In this document: one piece after another, positions 27,182-37,746 of the stretch
Numbering within the stretch: position 1 is the stretch's first letter
Layout: each line of letters begins with the position of its first letter
Source: Thalassotalea sp. HSM 43
GTDB lineage: Bacteria; Pseudomonadota; Gammaproteobacteria; Enterobacterales; Alteromonadaceae
Length of the DNA: 64,000 bases
NCBI RefSeq assembly: GCF_004752005.1
Contig: NZ_CP038493.1
Coordinates: 2,008,302 to 2,072,301, forward strand
Direction of reading: 5' to 3'
Position numbers and translations under genes: made by a program
Notes under the pieces: generated by a model
The model's input: only the letters and a program-made list of their open reading frames with translations
What the model was told of the DNA's origin: nothing
Database searches by the model: none

Positions 27182-28531
27182 CTAACGCATGGTAACAAAC
27201 TCTTCAGCAGCAGTAGGGTGAATGGCGATAGTGTTGTCAAAGTCGGCTTTGGTGGCGCCCATCTTAACCGCTACTGCAAACCCTTGCAGCATTTCATCAC
27301 TACCCAAACCAATGCCATGCATGCCAACGATTTTCTCATTGTCGCCTTGACATACCAGCTTCATTCGACATGGCTGGCGATATTGGGTTACCGCGGTGTA
27401 CATTGAGGTAAATTGTGAGGTATACACGGTGATATCTTGCTCACCATACTGGGCAACAGCCTCAGCTTCCGTAAGACCTAAGGTGCCAATTGTTGGGTGC
27501 GAAAATACCACGGTTGGAATTTGCGAATAGTCCAAGTGTTCCGTTGGCTTATTATTAAATAGTCGCTCAGACAAGCGACGACCTGCGGCAACCGCTACTG
27601 GCGTCAATTGGGCTCTACCTGTGTTATCGCCGACCGCATAAATGCCATCAACCGCGGTGTTTTGGTACATATCGGTTTCAATAAAGCCGCGCTCATTGGT
27701 GGTTAAATCCGCTGCTTGTAGATTAATGTTATCGGTGGCTGGCTCACGGCCAATGGCCCAGATAACACTATCAACCGTCAACGACTCACCATTTTCAAGG
27801 TGCAAGGTTAATGAGCCATCGTCATTTTTAATCAGCTCTTTAGGGGTGCTGTGTGTTTTCAATGTCAGACCATCTTGCGCCATGATCTCAACGAGTGTGT
27901 CTGACAGCATGTCATCAAAATCACGTAATGGTTTGTGTTTGCGCACCAATAAAGTGGTGTCACTGCCTAGCGCGTTTAATACCCCGGCGATTTCAACGGC
28001 GATATAGCCAGCACCGACCACGGCAACCCGCTGTGGTTGTTCGGTTAATGCAAAAAAGCCATCAGAGGTAATACCGTGTTCGGCACCTGGAATGTTAGGA
28101 ATGCTTGGGCGACCGCCAGTGGCGATAAGAATGTGATCGGCGGTATAGACTTCACCATTGACTTCAATGGCATTGCTACCGACAAACTTACCAAAGCCGT
28201 TGATAACTTCTACGTTATTTTTACCGAGTACATTGTCATAGGAGGCGTGAATTCGTGAGATATACGCTTCGCGACTATCAACCAACTTAGCCCAGTCCAG
28301 CTTGCCAGCGGTTAAATCGAAGCCATAATCTTTTGACAAATGCACCGCATCAGCAATCTGACCGGCATACCACATCACTTTTTTAGGGACACAACCGACG
28401 TTAACACAAGTGCCACCCAAGGCTTTTGCTTCAATTAATGCGCACTTTTTGCCGTGCATGGCAGCACGGTTTATTGAGGCAATGCCACCTGAACCGGCAC
28501 CAAGGGCAATATAGTCAAAATGTTTACTCAT
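27182..28531 (-). CDS. gor: glutathione-disulfide reductase
   Basis: The 449-residue flavoprotein reduces oxidised glutathione with NADPH. The N-terminal FAD site is GAGSGGIAS, and the redox pair is GGTCVNVGC (Cys42 and Cys47, the same numbering as in E. coli). The NADPH domain has GAGYIAVE followed by Arg/Lys residues suited to NADPH (VRKHKPLR). The C-terminal end has the catalytic HPTAAEE. The ATG is preceded by GGAGTGAATA. It belongs functionally with the peroxide-defence genes further right. Confidence 0.97.
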   Translation of the reverse strand: MSKHFDYIALGAGSGGIASINRAAMHGKKCALIEAKALGGTCVNVGCVPKKVMWYAGQIADAVHLSKDYGFDLTAGKLDWAKLVDSREAYISRIHASYDNVLGKNNVEVINGFGKFVGSNAIEVNGEVYTADHILIATGGRPSIPNIPGAEHGITSDGFFALTEQPQRVAVVGAGYIAVEIAGVLNALGSDTTLLVRKHKPLRDFDDMLSDTLVEIMAQDGLTLKTHSTPKELIKNDDGSLTLHLENGESLTVDSVIWAIGREPATDNINLQAADLTTNERGFIETDMYQNTAVDGIYAVGDNTGRAQLTPVAVAAGRRLSERLFNNKPTEHLDYSQIPTVVFSHPTIGTLGLTEAEAVAQYGEQDITVYTSQFTSMYTAVTQYRQPCRMKLVCQGDNEKIVGMHGIGLGSDEMLQGFAVAVKMGATKADFDNTIAIHPTAAEEFVTMR

Positions 28532-28816
28532 TATTCACTCCAAATCGCGATTATGCATACAAGATGGTGGCCAAATGGCAAATTTTCAAGCGCCGTAGGC
28601 AATTCATCGCGGATGACCATCAAACAAATCAATGTTTATTAGAGCGATGATTTAGGTTTTTCTATTCAAATTGAGTGTTATTTTCTGTGTCCATGGCCAA
28701 TGAAAATACTGTTGAATGTGATCTCGTTGGCTTTTTATTGCCACCACACCTTGATTCTTGCCCTATTCGATCTTATTTGTACTAATAGATGACTAAAAAA
28801 ACTAGGCCAGTAATTC

Positions 28817-30871
28817 ATGACTAACCCGTTATTAGAACAAGCCCAACAACAGGGTGCTCTTCCGTTATTTTCGCAAATTAAACCAGAACACATTAAACCC
28901 GCGGTCGAAAAGGCCATTAATGATGCTAAGCAAGCGATAGAGTCGATCGCAGCCAAAGGCCAGGACTACAGCTGGCAAAATCTGGTGGCTTATTTAGATG
29001 ATGTCGATGATATTCTCGAAAAGATTTGGTCTCCGGTATCGCATATGAACTCGGTAGTGAACAGTGATGAACTGCGCGATGCCTATGATTCTTGCCTAGC
29101 GACATTATCGGAGTACAGTACTTGGGTGGGCCAACATGAAGGCCTATACAACGCCTACAAGTCGTTGTCCGAAAGTAATGAATTTAATCGCCTTGATGTT
29201 GCCCAAAAGAAAGTCATAAGCAATGCTTTGCGTGACTTTAAATTGTCGGGTATTGGCTTAGAGCAAGACAAGAAGCAGCGTTATGGTGAGATCCAAACGC
29301 GCTTGAGCGAACTGGCATCAAAGTTTAGTAATAACCTGCTTGATGCAACTGGCGCCTTTAGTGTGTTGATTGATGATGAAAGTGAACTAGCCGGTCTTCC
29401 TGACAGTGCGTTAGCGGGTGCTAAGCAAATGGCTGAAAGCCAACAAAAACAAGGCTGGTTATTTACGTTGGATATTCCAAGTTACTTGCCAGTAATGATG
29501 TACTGTGACAACGCTGAATTGCGAGAAAAGCTCTACGTCGCTTATGTCACTCGCGCCTCTGATCAAGGTCCAAATGCTGGCGAGTTTGATAACACAGATA
29601 TTATGGCTGAAACCTTGTCGTTGCGTCATGAGTTGGCTCAACTGTTGGGCTTTGACAGTTACGCCGAAGAGTCTTTGGCGACCAAAATGGCTGAAAATAG
29701 CGACCAAGTTATGACGTTTTTGCAAGACTTAGCGCAAAAATCTAAAAGCCAAGGCGAGAATGATTTATCTGAGTTACGCACATTTGCACAGCAAGAGTTT
29801 GCCAAAACTGACCTGCAACCGTGGGATTTGGCCTATTATTCGGAAAAACTAAAGCAATCGCGTTATGCGATTTCGGACGAAGATTTACGTCCATATTTCC
29901 CAGAAGATAAGGTCATTGCCGGCTTATTTGAAGTGGTGCATCGCTTATACGGTGTAAGCATTAAACAATTAGACGGCATTGATAGCTGGCACCAAGATGT
30001 TAGTTTTTACCAAGTCTTTGATCGTGATGATAATTTACGTGGTAGCTTTTACTTAGATTTATATGCCCGTGATAAAAAGCGTGGTGGTGCGTGGATGGCC
30101 GATTGCGTTGGCCGTCGTCAACTCAACGATGACAGTGTGCAACTGCCTGTTGCATTCTTAACCTGTAACTTTACGAAACCTGTAGGTGATAAACCTGCGT
30201 TGTTTACCCATGATGAAGTGGTGACTTTATTCCATGAGTTTGGTCACGGGTTGCACCACATGTTAACGCAAGTGAATGCCTCTGGTGTTGCCGGCATTAA
30301 CGGTGTCGCTTGGGATGCGGTAGAATTGCCAAGCCAGTTCCTCGAAAATTGGTGTTGGGAACCACAAGCGTTGGCGTTTTTATCCAGTCATCATGAAACC
30401 GGCGAACCATTGCCACAAGCCATGCTTGATAAAATGTTAGCGGCAAAGAATTTTCAATCGGCCATGCAAATGCTCCGTCAATTGGAATTCAGCATCTTTG
30501 ATTTCACCATTCACGCGCAATTTGATCCGAGCAAGGGTGATCAAATCCAATCGGTGCTTAATCAAGTACGTGATAAATACGCTGTGGTAAAGGCTCCTGA
30601 GTTTAATCGTTTTCAGCACAGCTTTGGTCATATCTTCGCGGGTGGCTATGCCGCCGGTTACTACTCGTATAAATGGGCTGAAGTATTATCTGCAGATGCC
30701 TACGCACGTTTTGAGGAAGAGGGAATTTTCAATGCCGACACCGGTAAAGATTTTCTTGAATGTGTGCTCGAAAAAGGTGGTAGTGAAGAACCTATGGAAT
30801 TATTTAAGGCATTTCGCGGCCGTGAACCACAAGTAGACGCGCTATTGCGCCATTCTGGTATCGGCGTATAG
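28817..30871 (+). CDS. prlC: oligopeptidase A (M3 family)
   Basis: The 684-residue cytoplasmic zinc metallopeptidase degrades short peptides, including cleaved signal peptides in E. coli. The zinc motif is HEFGH at 473-477, and the distal Glu lies in the ELPSQFLENW block that follows. Length and N-terminus (TNPLLEQAQQQGALPLFSQI) match PrlC/OpdA. It is followed by a terminator-like hairpin, then the tag-like gene and rsmJ; a prlC-rsmJ neighbourhood is common in gammaproteobacteria. Confidence 0.97.
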   Translation: MTNPLLEQAQQQGALPLFSQIKPEHIKPAVEKAINDAKQAIESIAAKGQDYSWQNLVAYLDDVDDILEKIWSPVSHMNSVVNSDELRDAYDSCLATLSEYSTWVGQHEGLYNAYKSLSESNEFNRLDVAQKKVISNALRDFKLSGIGLEQDKKQRYGEIQTRLSELASKFSNNLLDATGAFSVLIDDESELAGLPDSALAGAKQMAESQQKQGWLFTLDIPSYLPVMMYCDNAELREKLYVAYVTRASDQGPNAGEFDNTDIMAETLSLRHELAQLLGFDSYAEESLATKMAENSDQVMTFLQDLAQKSKSQGENDLSELRTFAQQEFAKTDLQPWDLAYYSEKLKQSRYAISDEDLRPYFPEDKVIAGLFEVVHRLYGVSIKQLDGIDSWHQDVSFYQVFDRDDNLRGSFYLDLYARDKKRGGAWMADCVGRRQLNDDSVQLPVAFLTCNFTKPVGDKPALFTHDEVVTLFHEFGHGLHHMLTQVNASGVAGINGVAWDAVELPSQFLENWCWEPQALAFLSSHHETGEPLPQAMLDKMLAAKNFQSAMQMLRQLEFSIFDFTIHAQFDPSKGDQIQSVLNQVRDKYAVVKAPEFNRFQHSFGHIFAGGYAAGYYSYKWAEVLSADAYARFEEEGIFNADTGKDFLECVLEKGGSEEPMELFKAFRGREPQVDALLRHSGIGV

Positions 30872-30890
30872 TAAAGCCATAAATTTGCCT

Positions 30891-30914
30891 AGGGCGCCTA
30901 TTGGCGCCCTTTAT
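30891..30914 (+). terminator. prlC terminator
   Basis: AGGGCGCC-TATT-GGCGCCCT is a perfect 8-bp GC-rich stem followed by TTATTTATTT. It may be leaky because the T run is broken, allowing read-through into the glycosylase gene 31 bases later. Confidence 0.78.
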
Positions 30915-30940
30915 TTATTTGCATTATTTGGACGTTAAGT

Positions 30941-31648
30941 ATGGAAAAAATCAGCACAATTTATCAACGCGCGCTTGAGAGAAAAGGCAGCGAAGAGAAA
31001 TTACAGGCGCTGATGCACCCGTATCCGGCTTTGGCAGATAACAATCAGCAATTACGTCAGCTTAGCAGTGACCGTTTTTTGGCTGAGTTCACAAAGAAGG
31101 TATTTCAATCGGGTTTTGTTTGGCGCGTTGTTGAAAACAAATGGCCTAATTTTGAAGAGTTATTCTTTGAATTTAACATTGAGAAAATGCTGATGATGCC
31201 AGAAGAAATGCTTGAGCAAAAAGCATCTGATGCGCGCATCATTCGTAACTATAAAAAAGTACAAACGATTAAAGCCAATGCGCAGATGATTTTTGAAACT
31301 GAGGTGGAGCATGGCAGTTTTGCGTCGTTTATCGCCGACTGGCCAGAAACCGACATTATCGGCTTATGGAATCACCTGAAAAAACACGGTCAACGTTTAG
31401 GTGGCAACACCGGCCCTTACGCGTTAAGAGCATTAGGCAAAGACACCTTTTTATTAAGCCGTGATGTCGAAGCCTATTTTCGAGCTCATGATTTGATCTC
31501 TGGAGGCTTAACCTCAAAGACAAGTCTTAACAGCATACAGCGGTGTTTTAATGAGTGGCAGCAGCAAAGCGGCTATAGTTTAAAAGAGATTTCCCGCCTT
31601 ATTGCCCTCAGCACGGGTGATAACTACATTACTTTGGACGGTGAATAA
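30941..31648 (+). CDS. DNA-3-methyladenine glycosylase I family protein (Tag-like)
   Basis: The 235-residue protein matches the adenine-glycosylase (PF03352) fold. It has [22 protein letters not shown], then [12 protein letters not shown], and a C-terminal helical region. Such enzymes remove alkylated bases. It is longer than E. coli Tag (187 residues), and I do not see the N-terminal Cys and His that bind zinc in Tag, so it is a divergent subgroup whose substrate is unproven. It overlaps rsmJ by one base (TAATG), so the two are translationally coupled. Confidence 0.8.
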   Translation: MEKISTIYQRALERKGSEEKLQALMHPYPALADNNQQLRQLSSDRFLAEFTKKVFQSGFVWRVVENKWPNFEELFFEFNIEKMLMMPEEMLEQKASDARIIRNYKKVQTIKANAQMIFETEVEHGSFASFIADWPETDIIGLWNHLKKHGQRLGGNTGPYALRALGKDTFLLSRDVEAYFRAHDLISGGLTSKTSLNSIQRCFNEWQQQSGYSLKEISRLIALSTGDNYITLDGE

Positions 31649-32442
31649 TGAGCGATACTCCACACTGCCTAGTTTTCGCAGATAATCTTGCCAATGTGAT
31701 GCAAGCTGAACAGGTTGCTGACAACTGGCAGTTACCTTATGGCGGTGAATTACGGGATATCAATAAGGTTAAAAGCCCATATTATTTATTAGCCACAGAC
31801 GACCTAATTAGCCTGCATAAAACCGACGAGCCCAAATTGGGCGGTATTCACGTTGATTTTGTTGGCGGTGCGGTGGGCCATCGAGCTAAATTTGGCGGTG
31901 GCAGAGGCCAAGATATTGCCAAAGCCATTGGCTTAAAGCATGGCTTTAATCCAAATGTATTAGATGCCACAGCAGGATTAGGCCGAGATGCCTTTGTATT
32001 AGCAAACCTTGGTTGTAAGGTCACCATGATTGAGCGTCAACGACCGGTTGCCGCATTATTAGATGATGGACTGAAACGCGCTAAAACCAGTGATGAAGTG
32101 GGCGAGTGGATAGGCCAACGTATGCAGCTTATTAATGCGTCGAGCATCAATGCCATGAGCAAACTCGATGATATCGATGTGGTCTATCTTGATCCTATGT
32201 ACCCACACCGGGAAAAGTCTGCCGCAGTGAAAAAAGAAATGCGGGTCTTTCAAGGTTTGGTGGGCAGCGACCCCGATGCCGATGACCTGCTCGACCAAGC
32301 GTTGGCGTTGGCCAAGTATCGAGTTGTTGTGAAACGTCCTAACTACGCCGAGCCGTTGGCTAATCGCCAGCCGAGCACATCCATCAAAATGAAGAAAAAT
32401 CGTTTTGATATCTATGTTAATCAGGGTATCCCTAAAAATTAA
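31648..32442 (+). CDS. rsmJ: 16S rRNA (guanine-1516-N2)-methyltransferase
   Basis: The 264-residue SAM-dependent enzyme methylates G1516 of 16S rRNA. The SAM site is [15 protein letters not shown], followed by the acidic MIERQRP and the catalytic-type motif DPMYPHR. The C-terminal [10 protein letters not shown] is typical. The start overlaps the previous stop by one base. It is convergent with ahpF, with a shared hairpin between them. Confidence 0.95.
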   Translation: MSDTPHCLVFADNLANVMQAEQVADNWQLPYGGELRDINKVKSPYYLLATDDLISLHKTDEPKLGGIHVDFVGGAVGHRAKFGGGRGQDIAKAIGLKHGFNPNVLDATAGLGRDAFVLANLGCKVTMIERQRPVAALLDDGLKRAKTSDEVGEWIGQRMQLINASSINAMSKLDDIDVVYLDPMYPHREKSAAVKKEMRVFQGLVGSDPDADDLLDQALALAKYRVVVKRPNYAEPLANRQPSTSIKMKKNRFDIYVNQGIPKN

Positions 32443-32443
32443 C

Positions 32444-32472
32444 GCCACCAAATCGTCCTTGATTTTGGTGGC
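32444..32472. terminator. hairpin between convergent rsmJ and ahpF
   Basis: GCCACCAAAT and ATTTTGGTGGC pair around an 8-base loop. No long T run follows on either side, so termination strength is uncertain. Confidence 0.6.
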
Positions 32473-32520
32473 ATGCGCGAGCATTTTTATAACCATAATT
32501 GGCTATCGGTTAATAGCGGA

Positions 32521-34080
32521 TTAAAACTCTTTTATTAGGTAGTCAAAGGCCGATAATGCAGCTTTAGAACCTTCGCCCATGGCAACAACAATTTGCTTGT
32601 AAGGTACTGTTGTCACGTCACCCGCGGCGAAAATGCCAGGCTCTGTGGTGTGACACTTTTCATCAATAATCACTTCGCCAAAACGGGTGCTTTCAACCAC
32701 GTTTTGCAGAAATTGGCTGTTTGGCAGCAAACCGATTTGTACGAACACACCGGCTAGTTCAACTTGATGGGTTTGATTACTGCTACGATCGGTATATTCA
32801 ATCGCGCTGACTTTGCCATCAGTGGCAATAATTTGCTTGGTTTCGGCATTATTGATCAACGTGATTTTATCGTTTGCTCTGGCTTTATCGAGCAGCACTT
32901 GGTCAGCCTTAAATTCATCCATAAACTCAAATACCGTTACCTTATTTACCATACCAGCTAAATCTAATGCGGCTTCGATACCTGAGTTACCACCACCGAC
33001 AACAGCGACGTCTTTGCCTTTGAAAAAAGGCCCATCACAGTGTGGGCAATAAGCCACACCTGAACCCACATTCTCTTTCTCGCCTGGCACGCCAAGTTCA
33101 CGCCATTTGGCACCTGTGGCAACAATAATGGTTTTACTGGTAATGATTTCGCCGGATGACAAGTGCAAGGTTTTCAACTTATCGTCGCCACCTTTGTCGA
33201 TATTGTCGACGCGCACATGTTCTTTTAAGGTGATGTCATAATCACTCATATGCTGTTGCATGTTATTGGTCAGTTGAGTGCCTGTGGTTTTATTTACCGA
33301 AATCAGGTTTTCTATGTCGACCGTGTCTTTTACTTGACCGCCAATGCGATCGGCAATCATGGTTACCTTTAAGCCTTTGCGGGCGGCATAAATCGCAGAG
33401 GCAACACCCGCTGGGCCACCGCCAATGACGGTAACATCTTGCGTTGGCAGTTGTTCAGTTTGACTAGTTTTTGCAATGTGTGGATAGCGTTTAAGTAGCT
33501 TGTCGATAAGCTGTGCGGTATCGATTTTACCGTTAGCAAATAACTCGCCGTTAAGGTAAACGCTTGGCACACCTTGAATATTGCGTTCAGCGATTAATTG
33601 TTCGTATAAACCACCATCAATCATCTCACTGTTAATGTTGTCATTAATCAGCGCAAATTGATTCAAAGATTGCACTACATCCGGACAGTTATGACAGCTT
33701 AGGCTGACGAACACTTCAAAATGCAATGGTTCATTAATGTTTTTGAGTAAGCCGGTTAAGGTGTCATCTAGCTTGATTGGTGAACCTGATGACTGCAGAA
33801 TCGCCAAAATTAGTGAGTTAAATTCGTGACCGCCGGGAATGCCAGAAAAAATAATGCCATTAGGCTTGCCATCGACTTGCAGTGCAAATGAAATTGGACT
33901 GCGTAAATTGATATCCGCCTGTTGTAAAATCAAGTTGTCGGAAATCGAACAAAGCTTGCTTAAAAACTCATGTAATTCGTCGCGTTTTTGATGCGCACCG
34001 GTTTGCAATACCAATGTCACAGGGTTTTTCATGTTGGCAGTGTAAGTTTTTAATGTGTTGAGAATATCTGGAGATAACAT
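32521..34080 (-). CDS. ahpF: alkyl hydroperoxide reductase subunit F
   Basis: The 519-residue flavoprotein reduces the peroxiredoxin AhpC using NADH. An N-terminal double-thioredoxin-fold domain carries the disulfide pair CHNC at 129-132 (the same numbers as E. coli). The FAD domain begins at GGGPAG, and the thioredoxin-reductase-like active site is CPHC near 344. It lies downstream of ahpC in the same direction, but a strong terminator-like hairpin sits between them. The ribosome binding site is AAGGTATTCGT before the ATG. Confidence 0.97.
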   Translation of the reverse strand: MLSPDILNTLKTYTANMKNPVTLVLQTGAHQKRDELHEFLSKLCSISDNLILQQADINLRSPISFALQVDGKPNGIIFSGIPGGHEFNSLILAILQSSGSPIKLDDTLTGLLKNINEPLHFEVFVSLSCHNCPDVVQSLNQFALINDNINSEMIDGGLYEQLIAERNIQGVPSVYLNGELFANGKIDTAQLIDKLLKRYPHIAKTSQTEQLPTQDVTVIGGGPAGVASAIYAARKGLKVTMIADRIGGQVKDTVDIENLISVNKTTGTQLTNNMQQHMSDYDITLKEHVRVDNIDKGGDDKLKTLHLSSGEIITSKTIIVATGAKWRELGVPGEKENVGSGVAYCPHCDGPFFKGKDVAVVGGGNSGIEAALDLAGMVNKVTVFEFMDEFKADQVLLDKARANDKITLINNAETKQIIATDGKVSAIEYTDRSSNQTHQVELAGVFVQIGLLPNSQFLQNVVESTRFGEVIIDEKCHTTEPGIFAAGDVTTVPYKQIVVAMGEGSKAALSAFDYLIKEF

Positions 34081-34119
34081 ACGAATACCTTTTTGTTAGT
34101 TTGGTTATGAACTCAGTGC

Positions 34120-34168
34120 AAAAAAAATGGCGGGTCAATTAGGCAATTGAATTTGCTAATGCCCGCCG
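34120..34168 (-). terminator. terminator/attenuator between ahpC and ahpF
   Basis: On the minus strand, GGCGGG and CCCGCC close a long imperfect stem with an inner TTAG/CTAA segment, followed by ATTTTTTTT. It should stop most transcripts after ahpC and let a fraction reach ahpF, fitting the greater need for AhpC. Confidence 0.85.
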
Positions 34169-34203
34169 AACGAAGGAAGTAAATGAGTAAGTCGTGTTAA
34201 GCG

Positions 34204-34767
34204 TTAGATCTTGCCGACAAGATCAAGGCTTGGTGTTAAGGTTTGTTCGCCTTTTTCCCATGCGGCTGGACATACTTCACCGTCATTTTCGCGAACATAT
34301 TGTGCTGCTTTTACATTACGAACCATGTCTTTTGCACTGCGACCAATACCACCGGCGTGAATATGAGCGACTTGAATAACACCGTCTGGGTCAACTAGGA
34401 AAGTACCGCGATGTGCCATGTGGTCTTCTTCAATCATCACATCAAAACCGCGAGTAATATGGCCTGTTTGGTCACCTAACATTGGGAATTTGATTTTGCC
34501 AATCGCTTCTGAAGAATCGTGCCATGCTTTGTGTGAGAAATGGGTATCGGTCGATACGGCATACACTTCAACGCCTAGCTCTTGCAATTCTGCGTAGTGG
34601 TTTGCCATGTCTTCTAGTTCTGTCGGACATACAAATGTGAAGTCAGCAGGGTAGAACAAGAAGATGCTCCATTTACCTTTTACAGAATCTGAAGTTACTT
34701 CTGTGAACTCGCCATTGTGGAATGCTTGTGCTTTGAATTCTGGAATAGTTTGACCGATCTTAGCCAT
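34204..34767 (-). CDS. ahpC: peroxiredoxin AhpC
   Basis: This 187-residue typical 2-Cys peroxiredoxin reduces hydrogen peroxide and organic peroxides. The peroxidatic Cys is in [13 protein letters not shown] and the resolving Cys in EVCPAAW. Length and start ([20 protein letters not shown]) are standard for the AhpC1 group. The ATG has GAGGTAAATC upstream. It is divergent from oxyR, and a candidate OxyR site lies between them. Confidence 0.97.
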   Translation of the reverse strand: MAKIGQTIPEFKAQAFHNGEFTEVTSDSVKGKWSIFLFYPADFTFVCPTELEDMANHYAELQELGVEVYAVSTDTHFSHKAWHDSSEAIGKIKFPMLGDQTGHITRGFDVMIEEDHMAHRGTFLVDPDGVIQVAHIHAGGIGRSAKDMVRNVKAAQYVRENDGEVCPAAWEKGEQTLTPSLDLVGKI

Positions 34768-34865
34768 GATGATTTACCTCTATTTTTAAAATTAATATGT
34801 GATTAACTGTGTGTTGTTCGCAGCTGTCTGCGTTTCGATGTGGCTATAGTACGATGCGAGGTTTG

Positions 34866-34902
34866 ATTAGTATAATTGATTGAATTGATTTTTATGTTCT
34901 AT
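34866..34902. promoter_or_regulatory. candidate OxyR binding site
   Basis: Two 15-base half-sites, at 34866-34880 and 34888-34902 and separated by 7 bases, fit the OxyR pattern ATAG-N7-CTAT only partly (about 6 and 7 of the conserved bases). The position between divergent ahpC and oxyR is where such a site is expected. The match is degenerate. Confidence 0.35.
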
Positions 34903-34980
34903 AAAATTGAATTACAAAAGCCAAGTATTGCTTTATAGTATCGCTATTCACAGGTATTAATTAACAGCGTGCACATTGCC

Positions 34981-35883
34981 ATGATCTCTCTTAAGCAACT
35001 TCGTTATGCATTAGCGGTCGAGAAGACCCTACATTTTAAAAAAGCCGCCGAGTTATGTAATGTCTCGCAATCGGCGTTAAGTACGGCAATCAATGAACTT
35101 GAAAAACAGTTAAACCTGCAAATATTTGAGCGTAATAATAAACAAGTATTAGTGACCAATCTCGGTAAGCAGATTTTAGACAAAGCTCGATTTATTAATT
35201 TAGAAGTCGATGAGCTGTTACAGTTTGCGCATGTCAATAACGCGCCGTTATCTGCGCCACTAACCATAGGGGTTATCCCGACCATTGGTCCGTATTTACT
35301 GCCCAAAGTATTGCCTGAAGTGCGCCGACAATACCCAGAACTGCCGCTTAAAATTGTTGAAGAGCAATCCCATGTTCTCGTTGAAAAGGTGCGTAACGGT
35401 GAACTTGATGTGGCTATTTTAGCGCTGCCTTATAACATTGATGGCTTGTTGAGTTTTGAATTTTGGCAAGAGGATTTTTATTGGGTTAGTCATCGTGATC
35501 AGTACAACGCATCACTGCAAGAAATCAGCAGTAAAGACCTAGAGATTGATAAACTATTGTTACTTAAAGATGGTCATTGCCTAAAAGATCATGCCTTAGC
35601 TGCCTGCCAACTGCAGCCTAAAAATCAACATACAGACTTTGATTCCACCAGCTTGTACACCTTAATTCAGATGGTTGCTGGTAAATTAGGTACCACACTT
35701 GTGCCAAAAATGGCTTTAGATCAGTTGGTTAGCTCACAATCAGAGTTACAGGCCGTACACTTAAATGAACCCGGTCCACATCGCTCAATCGCCCTAGTGT
35801 TGCGTCCGAACTATGTGCGAGTAAACGATATCACCTTGCTGCAAAAACTGTTTAATCAAGAGTTGAAAAAGCACGATAGATAA
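34981..35883 (+). CDS. oxyR: peroxide-sensing regulator OxyR
   Basis: The 300-residue LysR-type regulator has an N-terminal winged helix (SLKQLRYALAVEKTLHFKKAAELC) and a sensing domain in which GHCLKDHALAAC carries two cysteines nine residues apart (Cys200 and Cys209, equivalent to E. coli Cys199/Cys208). That disulfide switch makes OxyR, rather than another LysR protein, a firm call. I took the ATG at 34981; a GTG four codons earlier is open. It is divergent from ahpC, its expected target. Confidence 0.95.
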   Translation: MISLKQLRYALAVEKTLHFKKAAELCNVSQSALSTAINELEKQLNLQIFERNNKQVLVTNLGKQILDKARFINLEVDELLQFAHVNNAPLSAPLTIGVIPTIGPYLLPKVLPEVRRQYPELPLKIVEEQSHVLVEKVRNGELDVAILALPYNIDGLLSFEFWQEDFYWVSHRDQYNASLQEISSKDLEIDKLLLLKDGHCLKDHALAACQLQPKNQHTDFDSTSLYTLIQMVAGKLGTTLVPKMALDQLVSSQSELQAVHLNEPGPHRSIALVLRPNYVRVNDITLLQKLFNQELKKHDR

Positions 35884-35976
35884 AATCGAACATCAACATC
35901 AGTTTTAATCGCTGTATCAAGGAGCAACGATTCGGTTTAATGGTGACAACCTATAACATCTCATATGGAGCAAACC

Positions 35977-36090
35977 ATGAGAAATCTAATCAATGTGGTA
36001 AAACAACTCATTAGCAAACCGTCAAAGCATGCGTGTCAGTGCAACTATCAAGACAATTATTATGGCGATCAACTGTGTCAGCAGCGTTAA
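35977..36090 (+). CDS. possible 37-residue cysteine-containing peptide
   Basis: A 37-codon frame starts with ATG at 35977, preceded by ATATGGAGCAAACC with GGAG at a good distance. The peptide starts basic (MRNLINVVKQLISKPSKHA), then has CQC and a third Cys near the end, with a Tyr/Asp/Asn-rich stretch between. It sits 93 bases downstream of oxyR and just before a convergent gene. No family is recognised. Short length means chance is a real possibility. Confidence 0.4.
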   Translation: MRNLINVVKQLISKPSKHACQCNYQDNYYGDQLCQQR

Positions 36091-36099
36091 TTGCTCAGA

Positions 36100-36573
36100 C
36101 TAAAGCAGTAACTCATTATTGATAGGGGTGAAACGATCGCAGGCAATTAACAACGAGTTTGCGGTAAGTTGCTCAACGCCGATTACCTCAACCTGACATT
36201 TATATTTTTGCCTTAATTTGTTGACCAATAGATCAAAATCACCATCGCCAGAGAGCAAATACACTTTATCGACATCGCTGCCGTGCTCTAAGGCATCAAT
36301 GGTGATGCCAACATCCCAATCGCCTTTGGCGCTGCCGTCATTACGTTGAATAAACGGCTTTAGCTTCACAGTAAAGCCGATGGCACGTAGGATATTTTGG
36401 AATTGCTGTTGTTTTTCATTGCCGGCGTCAATGGCGTAAGCATAGGCATGGTCTATTTGGTGGCTTGCAGCAATGTAAGCCCATAGTTTGTTGTAATCGA
36501 AACTGCGCCCAAACGCTTGTCGGCACGTATAGTAAATATTCTGAACATCCACAAAAATAGCTGCGCTAGGCAT
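36100..36573 (-). CDS. NYN (PIN-like) domain protein, LabA/DUF88 type
   Basis: The 157-residue protein has the NYN ribonuclease-like fold. The acidic motifs are FVDVQNIYY near the start, KGDWDVGITIDA in the middle and LSGDGDFDLLV later; these Asp residues would hold a metal ion. NYN proteins are predicted RNA nucleases, mostly untested. I chose the ATG at 36573; a TTG seven codons upstream is open. It lies alone between oxyR and the peroxiredoxin gene, transcribed toward oxyR. Confidence 0.8.
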   Translation of the reverse strand: MPSAAIFVDVQNIYYTCRQAFGRSFDYNKLWAYIAASHQIDHAYAYAIDAGNEKQQQFQNILRAIGFTVKLKPFIQRNDGSAKGDWDVGITIDALEHGSDVDKVYLLSGDGDFDLLVNKLRQKYKCQVEVIGVEQLTANSLLIACDRFTPINNELLL

Positions 36574-36697
36574 AACGAGGTTTTCTCTAAACAATGAATG
36601 GTCTAAGTCTACGGGAAAAAATGTAAAAATTCAGACAAATGTTAAGCAAGGCTTTATAATCAGATTCAATAACTTAACCAGAACAAAAGTGAACATC

Positions 36698-37171
36698 ATG
36701 ATAGAAGTTAACAAAGCAGTACCTGCCGGCGAATTACAGCAACTTACCAGCGATGGTATGCAAGTTCATCAAGCGAGCGAATTATTTGCCAAAGGGACCA
36801 GTGTCGTTTTTGCTGTACCTGGCGCCTTTACACCAACCTGTTCGGCAGCACATTTGCCGGGTTTTGTGGTTAACTTCGACGAATTCACCGCTAAAGGCGT
36901 TGATCGTGTAGTTTGTGTTGCGGTTAACGATGCTTTTGTGATGGATGCATGGGGTAAATCAGCTAATGCTGAAAACCTCATGATGCTAGCCGATGGTGAT
37001 GGTAGCTACCATAAAGCGCTTGGTCTTAGTATGGAAACAGGTGGCTTTGGTGGTGTTCGTTCACAACGTTATGCCATGGTGATCAAAGATGGTATCGTCA
37101 GTCAGTTGTTTGTAGAACAACCAAAACAATTTGAAGTAAGTACCGCAGAAAACGTACTTGCTAACCTTTAA
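36698..37171 (+). CDS. Prx5-type peroxiredoxin
   Basis: The 157-residue protein is an AhpE/Prx5-like redoxin. The peroxidatic Cys lies in VPGAFTPTCSAAHLPG, followed by the typical Arg-containing GGVRSQRYAM. It reduces peroxides with thioredoxin or glutathione as partner; no glutaredoxin domain is fused. I took the ATG at 36698; a GTG three codons earlier is also open. It precedes ferritin by 37 bases, so peroxide and iron control are probably co-transcribed. Confidence 0.92.
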   Translation: MIEVNKAVPAGELQQLTSDGMQVHQASELFAKGTSVVFAVPGAFTPTCSAAHLPGFVVNFDEFTAKGVDRVVCVAVNDAFVMDAWGKSANAENLMMLADGDGSYHKALGLSMETGGFGGVRSQRYAMVIKDGIVSQLFVEQPKQFEVSTAENVLANL

Positions 37172-37208
37172 ACGCTAATTTCAAATCAGATAAACATAGA
37201 GACGTATT

Positions 37209-37739
37209 ATGTTAAAGCAACCTATGATTGAACAGCTCAATGAGCAAATCAATATGGAATTTTATTCTTCTAACCTGTACCTACAAATGAGTGCTTGGTG
37301 TGAAGACGCCGGTTTCGAAGGCGCTGCTGCGTTTATGCGCAAGCACGCAATTGAAGAAATGCAACACATGAACCGCTTGTTTAACTACGTGAGTGAAACA
37401 GGTGCAATGCCAATTTTAGGTGCAATTGAAGCGCCACCACATGAATTTGGCTCGTTAGTTGATGTCTTTAAAGAAACCTATGAGCACGAGTGTTTGATTA
37501 CTGAACGTATTAACGCCCTTGCGCATACCGCGTTTACCACTCAAGACTATTCTACGTTTAACTTCTTACAGTGGTTTGTGGCTGAGCAACACGAAGAAGA
37601 AACCTTATTCAAGTCGATCATCGATAAAATTGAATTGGTTGGCGCGGACGGTCATGCACTGTTCTTCGTCGACAAAGACCTAGCTGAGATGGCGAAAAAC
37701 GGTCCAACTTCCGTTGAAGTACCAGCAGACGGTGCATAA
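37209..37739 (+). CDS. ftnA: ferritin
   Basis: The 176-residue iron-storage protein has the ferroxidase ligands of bacterial FtnA: Glu in [12 protein letters not shown], the EEMQH pair in the second helix, and the EQHEEE block in the fourth. Storing Fe(II) limits Fenton chemistry, which fits its place after a peroxiredoxin gene. Length is normal. The stop is 7 bases before the next ATG. Confidence 0.96.
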   Translation: MLKQPMIEQLNEQINMEFYSSNLYLQMSAWCEDAGFEGAAAFMRKHAIEEMQHMNRLFNYVSETGAMPILGAIEAPPHEFGSLVDVFKETYEHECLITERINALAHTAFTTQDYSTFNFLQWFVAEQHEEETLFKSIIDKIELVGADGHALFFVDKDLAEMAKNGPTSVEVPADGA

Positions 37740-37746
37740 TTAATAG

